Position numbers and translations under genes: made by a program. Positions 59,613 to 64,000 of a stretch of DNA of 64,000 nucleotides are shown here, one piece after another. The DNA is from Gordoniibacillus chartarius (GTDB taxonomy: Bacteria; Bacillota; Bacilli; Paenibacillales; NBRC-103111): contig NZ_JBHLWN010000098.1 of assembly GCF_042432825.1 (NCBI RefSeq), forward strand, positions 62,001-126,000, in the 5' to 3' direction. A model generated the notes under the pieces. The model did no database searches, was not told the origin of the DNA, and was given only the letters and a program-made list of their open reading frames with translations. Position 1 is the first letter of the stretch. Each line of letters opens with the position of its first letter.

Positions 59613-61174
59613 CCTCCAACAACGCCCATTTGGGCCTTGTTGCGACCGCACTCACCATCGGCGCCTCCACCAACGTCCGTTCGGGCCTTGTTGCGACTGC
59701 ACTCGCCATTCGGCGCCTCCAACAACGTCCGTTCGGGCCTTGTTGCGACTACACTCACCATTCGGCGCCTCCAACAACGCCCATTTGGGCCTTGCTGCGA
59801 CTGCACTCGCCATTCGGCGCCTCCAACAACGTCCGTTCGGGCCTTGTTGCGACCGCACTCGCCATTCGGCGCCTCCAACAACGCCCATTTGGGCCTTGTT
59901 GCGACTGCACTCACCATTCGGCGATTCCAACAACGCCCATTTGGGCCTTGCTGCGACCGCACTCGCCATTCGGGCCTCCAACAACGCCCATTTGGGCCTT
60001 ACTGCGACCACCTTGCTGCGACCACACTCACCATTTGGCGCGCTCCAACAACGCCCATTCGGGCCTTGTTGCGACCGCACTCGCCATTCTGCGCCTCCAA
60101 CAACGTCAGTTTGGGCCTTTCTGCGACCGCACTCACCATTCGGCGCCTCTAACACCGTCCGTTCGGGCCTTGTTGCGACCGCACTCACCATCGGCGCCTC
60201 CAACAACGCCCATTTGGGCCTTACTGCGACCACACTCGCTATTCGGCGCCTCCAACAACGCCCATTTGGGCCTTGCTGCGACCGCACTCGCCATTCGGCG
60301 CCTCCAACAACGCCCATTTGGGCCTTGCTGCGACCGCACTCACCATTCGGCGCCTCCAACAACGCCCATTTGGGCCTTGCTGCGACCACCTTGCTGCGAC
60401 CACACTCACCATTTGGCGCGCTCCAACAACGCCCATTCGGGCCTTGTTGCGACCGCGCTCACCATCGGCGCCTCCAACAACGCCCATTTGGGTCTTGCTG
60501 CGACCGCACTCGCCATTCGGCGCCTCCAACAACGTCCGTTTGGCCCTTGCTGCGACCGCACTCGCCATTCGGCGCCTCCAACAACGTCCGTTTGAGCCTT
60601 GTTGCGACCGCACTCACCATTCGGCGCCTCCAACAACGTCCGTTCGGGCCTTGTTGCGACTGCACTCACCATTCGGCGCCTCCAACAACGCCCATTTGGG
60701 CCTTACTGCGACCGCACTCGCCATTCGGCGCCTCCAACAACGTCCGTTCGGGCCTTGTTGCGACTGCACTCACCATTCGGCGCCTCCAACAACGCCCATT
60801 TGGGCCTTGCTGCGACCGCACTCGCCATTCGGCGCCTCCAACAACGCCCATTTGGGCCTTGCTGCGGCTGCACTCACCATTCGGCGCCTCCAACAACGCC
60901 CATTTGGGCCTTGTTGCGACCGCACTCGCCATTCGGCGCCTCCAACAACGTCCGTTTGGGCCTTGTTGCGACCGCACTCGCCATTCGGGCCTCCAACAAC
61001 GCCCATTTGGGCCTTGCTGCGACTGCACTCGCCATTCGGCGCCTCCAACAACGTCCGTTTGGGCCTTGCTGCGACTGCACTCGCCATTCGGCGCCTCCAA
61101 CAACGTCCGTTCGGGCCTTGTTGCGACCGCACTCGCCATTCGGCGTCACCAACAACGTCCGTTTGGGCCTTGTT
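59613..61174. repeat. Tandem array of ~30 copies of a 52-bp unit
   Basis: Copies start at about 59613, 59662, 59714, 59766, 59818 and so on to 61144, nearly all exactly 52 bp apart. Each has a 29-bp core (CCTCCAACAACG, then YCCRTTYGGGCCTTG, then TT or CT) and a 23-bp connector (TGCGACYGCACTC at its start, CCATTCGGCG at its end). The array starts and ends on a core. The core holds a 24-nt imperfect palindrome: AACAA / TTGTT outside, GCCC / GGGC inside, ATTT loop, one C-C mismatch. GGCGCC and TGCGACCGCA are further palindromes. Two units carry the same ~14-bp insertion (near 60008 and 60386). Stops are rare in all frames of both strands. It is not a CRISPR array because connectors are as conserved as cores. 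Confidence 0.95.
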
Positions 61175-61234
61175 ATTGGCTGAAAACCAGTCCGGCAGCG
61201 GCCATCCGTTAGCTGTCGCCATCAACCAGAACAA

Positions 61235-61261
61235 GCCGAGCAGGGATCCCCCCTGCCCGGC
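61235..61261 (-). terminator. Terminator of the nitrilase-GNAT operon
   Basis: On the minus strand GCCGGGCAGGG pairs with CCCTGCTCGGC and is followed by TTGTT. It separates the operon from the array. Confidence 0.65.
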
Positions 61262-61333
61262 AATTAATGTTCCCGTTCCGTGACAACCCCCGCTTCCGCA
61301 CTCAGAGCGGCCGGTCGCACGTGTGTCCAACCC

Positions 61334-62014
61334 TTATAGCGGCAGCAGCGGCACAGTTGTTCGGGCGTCCAGTCCTTCCACCATACGCTCCCAAGCTTCC
61401 GGCTTGTTAGGCAGCACGGCGTAGTAGCGTCGCAGGAACTTCGCGACCAGCTCCGCAGGCAGCTCGGTCACACCGCTCTCGAACGGCATAAAGCACAGGT
61501 CCAGCTCGCCGACGGCTTCGCCGTCACCTTGCCAGGACGGGTGCACATAAGGGAAGTCGAGCCGCATGTAACCAAGATGCGACAGCACCTCGCGGCGCAC
61601 GAACGGATCCATCGGCTTGATGCCGCCGAAGCTGTGCTCCGAAGCGCGGTACGGGTCGTAAATCTCGGCAAACATGCCGAGCAGCTGAACTCCGGCCGCC
61701 TTCGCTACCGACCTGATATCCGCCATGCGATTCTCGGCGAGGAATCGCCCGATGCCGAGGCCCGGACGGCCGATAATCGTAAAGTCGGTCATCGCCACGC
61801 GGTAGTCCTCATATACCCGGTACTCGGTCGTACCGACAATTTCCCCTTCATGCTCCGCCACGAACACGCGGATGCCCGGGTCCTCCAGCGGCTCCTTCCA
61901 CAGCTCGAACGCCAGCACTTCCTCCGCCGGGAACACTTCGCCCATCAGGCGGTGCATCCGTGCAAAGCGGGGATCCTCAATGCTTGTAATCCGTATGTAT
62001 TCCAACCTCTGCAC
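61334..62014 (-). CDS. GNAT-like acetyltransferase
   Basis: 226 residues. IRVFVAEHEGEIVGTTEYRV gives the beta-strands of a GNAT core, GLGIGRFLAENRMADIRS a degenerate acetyl-CoA loop, followed by an ~80-residue C-terminal extension (FPYVHPSWQGDGEAVGELDL). AGAGGAG precedes the start; GTG 62014 or TTG 62005 is possible. It lies 15 bp after the next GNAT gene, in one operon with the nitrilase. Confidence 0.78.
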   Translation of the reverse strand: MQRLEYIRITSIEDPRFARMHRLMGEVFPAEEVLAFELWKEPLEDPGIRVFVAEHEGEIVGTTEYRVYEDYRVAMTDFTIIGRPGLGIGRFLAENRMADIRSVAKAAGVQLLGMFAEIYDPYRASEHSFGGIKPMDPFVRREVLSHLGYMRLDFPYVHPSWQGDGEAVGELDLCFMPFESGVTELPAELVAKFLRRYYAVLPNKPEAWERMVEGLDARTTVPLLPL

Positions 62015-62029
62015 TCTCCTCTAACCGCA

Positions 62030-62728
62030 TTATTTTCCCAACCTATCCGCGAACGGGTTGCGCCATTCCATCAGCGCCGCATACCCCCGCGATTCCTCGT
62101 CCTCCAAATAGCCCGGTACTACCGCCACCGGCAGACGCCCGCAGCGCAGCAGGAACGTCATGACCGGATCGCGCAGCTCGCCGGCCAGCACCTTCTCCAC
62201 ATATTGCACCGCCGTCATCTCGCCCGCCACCTTACCGTAGCCCGGCAGCCGCCCGCCGCCGAGCAGCCGCCGTAGCCCAAGCTGAACGACGACTTCGTAC
62301 ATGGAGAACATGAGCCATTTTCCCAACCCCAGCTTCCGATAAGCCGGCTTCACACAGATGTCTACCACGTACAGCGTGTCACCGTCAGGCCGGTGATTGC
62401 GGATGTAGCCGCTGTCCGTCACTTCCTCCCACGTATGCTGCGGATGGGCCGGATCGAAGCCGACGATCAGGCCGGTCATCGACCCGACGATCTCGCCGCT
62501 GCCATCCAGCTCCACGCAGAGCGCCCCTTCCGGAAACAGCCGCACATGATGGGACAGCTGCTCGCGGTTCCACCACAGCTCGGAGGGGAACGGCGGCGGG
62601 AACGCTTCCCGCTGCACATCGATCAGCGCTTCGAAGTCCGACTCCGTGTAGCGGCGGATCGTCACCGGAACAGGCCGGTCGCCTTCGAACGCCATCAGCT
62701 TCTTCACATAGCCGCCGAAATTCGCCAT
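62030..62728 (-). CDS. GNAT acetyltransferase linked to nitrilase
   Basis: 232 residues. VTIRRYTESDFEALIDVQRE at the start, LYVVDICVKPAYRKLGLGKW as acetyl-CoA loop (Q/R-x-x-G-x-G), GGGRLPGYGKVAGEMTAVQY near the end. This resembles the GNAT half of the bifunctional GNAT/carbon-nitrogen hydrolases (YhcX type), here encoded separately 13 bp after the hydrolase gene. GGGGGCGGCG lies upstream of the ATG. Confidence 0.85.
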   Translation of the reverse strand: MANFGGYVKKLMAFEGDRPVPVTIRRYTESDFEALIDVQREAFPPPFPSELWWNREQLSHHVRLFPEGALCVELDGSGEIVGSMTGLIVGFDPAHPQHTWEEVTDSGYIRNHRPDGDTLYVVDICVKPAYRKLGLGKWLMFSMYEVVVQLGLRRLLGGGRLPGYGKVAGEMTAVQYVEKVLAGELRDPVMTFLLRCGRLPVAVVPGYLEDEESRGYAALMEWRNPFADRLGK

Positions 62729-62741
62729 CGGCGCCGCCCCC

Positions 62742-63599
62742 TTATGCCCAGTCGGTGTACAGATCGGTGCGGCGGTCGCGCCACGTCGTGACGGAGCCCT
62801 TCTCCCTCACCTTGTACAGAAGCTCCAGATCGAGGTCAGCCGTAATAATCATATCGTCGTTGATCTCCCCTGCCGCGAGCACGCCTCCCGGCGGGAACGG
62901 CACATCGTTCGGCGTCAGGACGGCCGCCTGCCCGAAATTGCCGCGCATGAAATCAACCGTCGGCAGCGAGCCGACCGTCCCCGTCGTCACGACATAGATT
63001 TGATTCTCAATCGTACGCGCATGGCACGAATACCGGACGCGGTGGAAGCCGTGGCGATCGTCCGTGCAGGACGGGCAAAACAGCACGTCGATACCGCGCG
63101 CCTTCGCCATCCGCACGATCTCCGGAAACTCCACGTCGTAGCAGACGAGCAGACCGATGCGTCCCTTGTCCGTATCGAACACCTGCAGCTCGCCGCCGGC
63201 CGCCATCCGCCACTCCTTCACCTCGGTCGGGGTAATATGCAGCTTGCGCTGCCGCCCGATTCGCTCGTCCGGGTAAAATAAATATGCCTCGTTATACAAA
63301 CGTCCGTCTTCTTCGATAATATGCGTACCGCCGATGATGTGCATCCCGGTGTCCCGCGCCAGCCGCGTGAACAGCCTTTCGTATTCCGCGGTGAAGCCCG
63401 GCAGCGCTTCGATGGGCAGCGCCTTGCCGTCTGCGCCGCCGATCGACAACAGCTGCGTCGTGAACAGCTCCGGGAACAGCACGAAATCGGCCTCGAACTC
63501 CGCCGCCGCCCGCACATAATGCTCCACCTGGGCTGCAAATTCATCAAAACTGCTTATCGTATGCAGGTGATACTGAACCGCCGACACTCGAATCGTCAT
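62742..63599 (-). CDS. Carbon-nitrogen hydrolase (nitrilase superfamily)
   Basis: 285 residues with the catalytic triad segments: Glu in DFVLFPELFTTQLL, Lys in RKLHITPTEVKEW, Cys in IGLLVCYDVEFPE. It matches the hydrolase half of YhcX-type GNAT/nitrilase fusions, amidases acting on an acylated amine or related compound. GAAGGATGG precedes the ATG. It is the first gene of a three-gene operon with two GNAT proteins, so an acetylate-then-hydrolyse or paired N-acyl pathway is likely (inference). Confidence 0.9.
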   Translation of the reverse strand: MTIRVSAVQYHLHTISSFDEFAAQVEHYVRAAAEFEADFVLFPELFTTQLLSIGGADGKALPIEALPGFTAEYERLFTRLARDTGMHIIGGTHIIEEDGRLYNEAYLFYPDERIGRQRKLHITPTEVKEWRMAAGGELQVFDTDKGRIGLLVCYDVEFPEIVRMAKARGIDVLFCPSCTDDRHGFHRVRYSCHARTIENQIYVVTTGTVGSLPTVDFMRGNFGQAAVLTPNDVPFPPGGVLAAGEINDDMIITADLDLELLYKVREKGSVTTWRDRRTDLYTDWA

Positions 63600-63690
63600 G
63601 GAAACACCATCCTTCTTTGAGTCATGTATAACTTACCATACCGCAGCGGCTTGTTTAAAGTACTTACAAAGACGTAACTTACTACAGTAC

Positions 63691-63730
63691 AAAGGCCCCC
63701 TGCCGCACACATGTCAGCTGGGAGCCCTTC
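63691..63730 (-). terminator. Terminator of the right-edge gene
   Basis: On the minus strand AAGGGCTCCC pairs with GGGGGCCTTT (with mismatches) around a 20-nt loop, ending in CCTTT. Confidence 0.5.
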
Positions 63731-63733
63731 GGG

Positions 63734-64000
63734 TCATTCGCCTTGCTTGGAGAAGCCTTCCTCTTGCATGTACTCTTCCAGTTCCTCATACGTCTCGAAC
63801 GCCGAATCGAGATTGTCGCCCGCGTATACATACCACAAATCTTCATCAAAAAATACGGTCAGCTTATTGTTGTCCGCATCCGTCCACAGCTCTTTCTCCG
63901 GCGCATCGCCTTCTTGGGCAGCCGATACGGCGGCCGGCTGTACCGCAGCCGCTCGATGGCCCGACAACAAGCGGATCGATGCGGCGACAGCCTCCCGCAG
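63734..64000 (-). CDS. Hypothetical acidic protein (5' truncated by window edge)
   Basis: The frame is open to the window end (REAVAASIRLLSGHRAAAVQ before the first visible TTG), so the start lies outside. The C-terminal ~60 residues are acidic and aromatic: LWTDADNNKLTVFFDEDLWY, FETYEELEEYMQEEGFSKQ. No family recognised. Confidence 0.55.
   Translation of the reverse strand: MREAVAASIRLLSGHRAAAVQPAAVSAAQEGDAPEKELWTDADNNKLTVFFDEDLWYVYAGDNLDSAFETYEELEEYMQEEGFSKQGE

Noticed and set aside
59613..61174. CRISPR array
   Set aside because: Connectors between cores are as conserved as the cores, the 52-bp unit repeats as a whole, and no cas genes are present.
59740..61283. Long repetitive protein-coding genes in the array on either strand
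   Set aside because: Several frames on both strands are open at once because the 52-bp unit has few stops. There are no ribosome binding sites, and the peptides are low-complexity translations of the same repeat.

Overview
The window looks like a chromosomal segment of a spore-forming, GC-rich Firmicute of the Paenibacillus group. The grounds are: strong AGGAGG-type ribosome binding sites with frequent TTG and GTG starts; several secreted proteins carrying the 'copper amine oxidase N-terminal' (stalk) domain; a YesM/YesN two-component system beside an LplABC-type sugar ABC transporter; a spore coat/alcohol dehydrogenase cluster in the order of Bacillus subtilis yraG-yraF-adhB-yraE-yraD; a sigY-yxlC-like unit; a YjcZ-like sporulation miniprotein; and a ywqB-ywqA-like pair. 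Family names come from recognised motifs, since no search could be run.

Layout. 1-5.6 kb: end of a CAP/stalk protein, a small unknown protein, a MocR-type regulator divergent from a DJ-1/PfpI protein, an MBL hydrolase and exonuclease III. 5.7-12.6 kb: two chemoreceptors, a MerR/TipAS regulator with its operator, a pentapeptide-repeat protein, and a PadR-CPBP protease pair. 12.6-17.2 kb: DUF1697 and DUF6157-like genes, a secreted stalk protein, an ABM monooxygenase, and a second PadR gene whose divergent intergenic region carries three copies of one 16-bp palindrome. 17.4-28.3 kb: a leftward run of two sugar permeases (led by a 17-codon leader ORF), a binding lipoprotein, a TIM-barrel isomerase, a Vps62-like protein and a MATE exporter, with the histidine kinase/AraC response regulator pair upstream. 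28.5-31.9 kb: F420-type oxidoreductase, LysR regulator, MFS exporter.

31.9-34.8 kb is visibly AT-richer than its surroundings. It holds a stalk protein, a wrecked methionine aminopeptidase gene, a zinc-finger/TM2 protein and a holin-like toxin miniprotein that lacks a standard start codon. It reads as an acquired or decaying island. 34.8-39.1 kb: rhodanese, acetyltransferases, an AraC regulator divergent from a secreted PL3 pectate lyase with a cre-like operator. 39.3-41.6 kb: the spore coat/adhB cluster. 41.8-54.6 kb: RecQ, YjcZ-like peptide, SWIM protein plus SNF2 helicase, a Gfo/Idh/MocA oxidoreductase, a YkuI-like EAL protein and a large hybrid histidine kinase. 55-59 kb: acetyltransferase, sigY-like ECF operon, NHL/stalk protein.

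The most unusual element is at 59613-61174: about 30 tandem copies of a 52-bp unit. It is almost perfectly periodic, with each unit containing a 24-nt imperfect palindrome. Stop codons are rare in every frame on both strands, so the array produces large spurious ORFs. It ends just downstream of a nitrilase-GNAT-GNAT operon that fills the right end of the window with one further partial gene.
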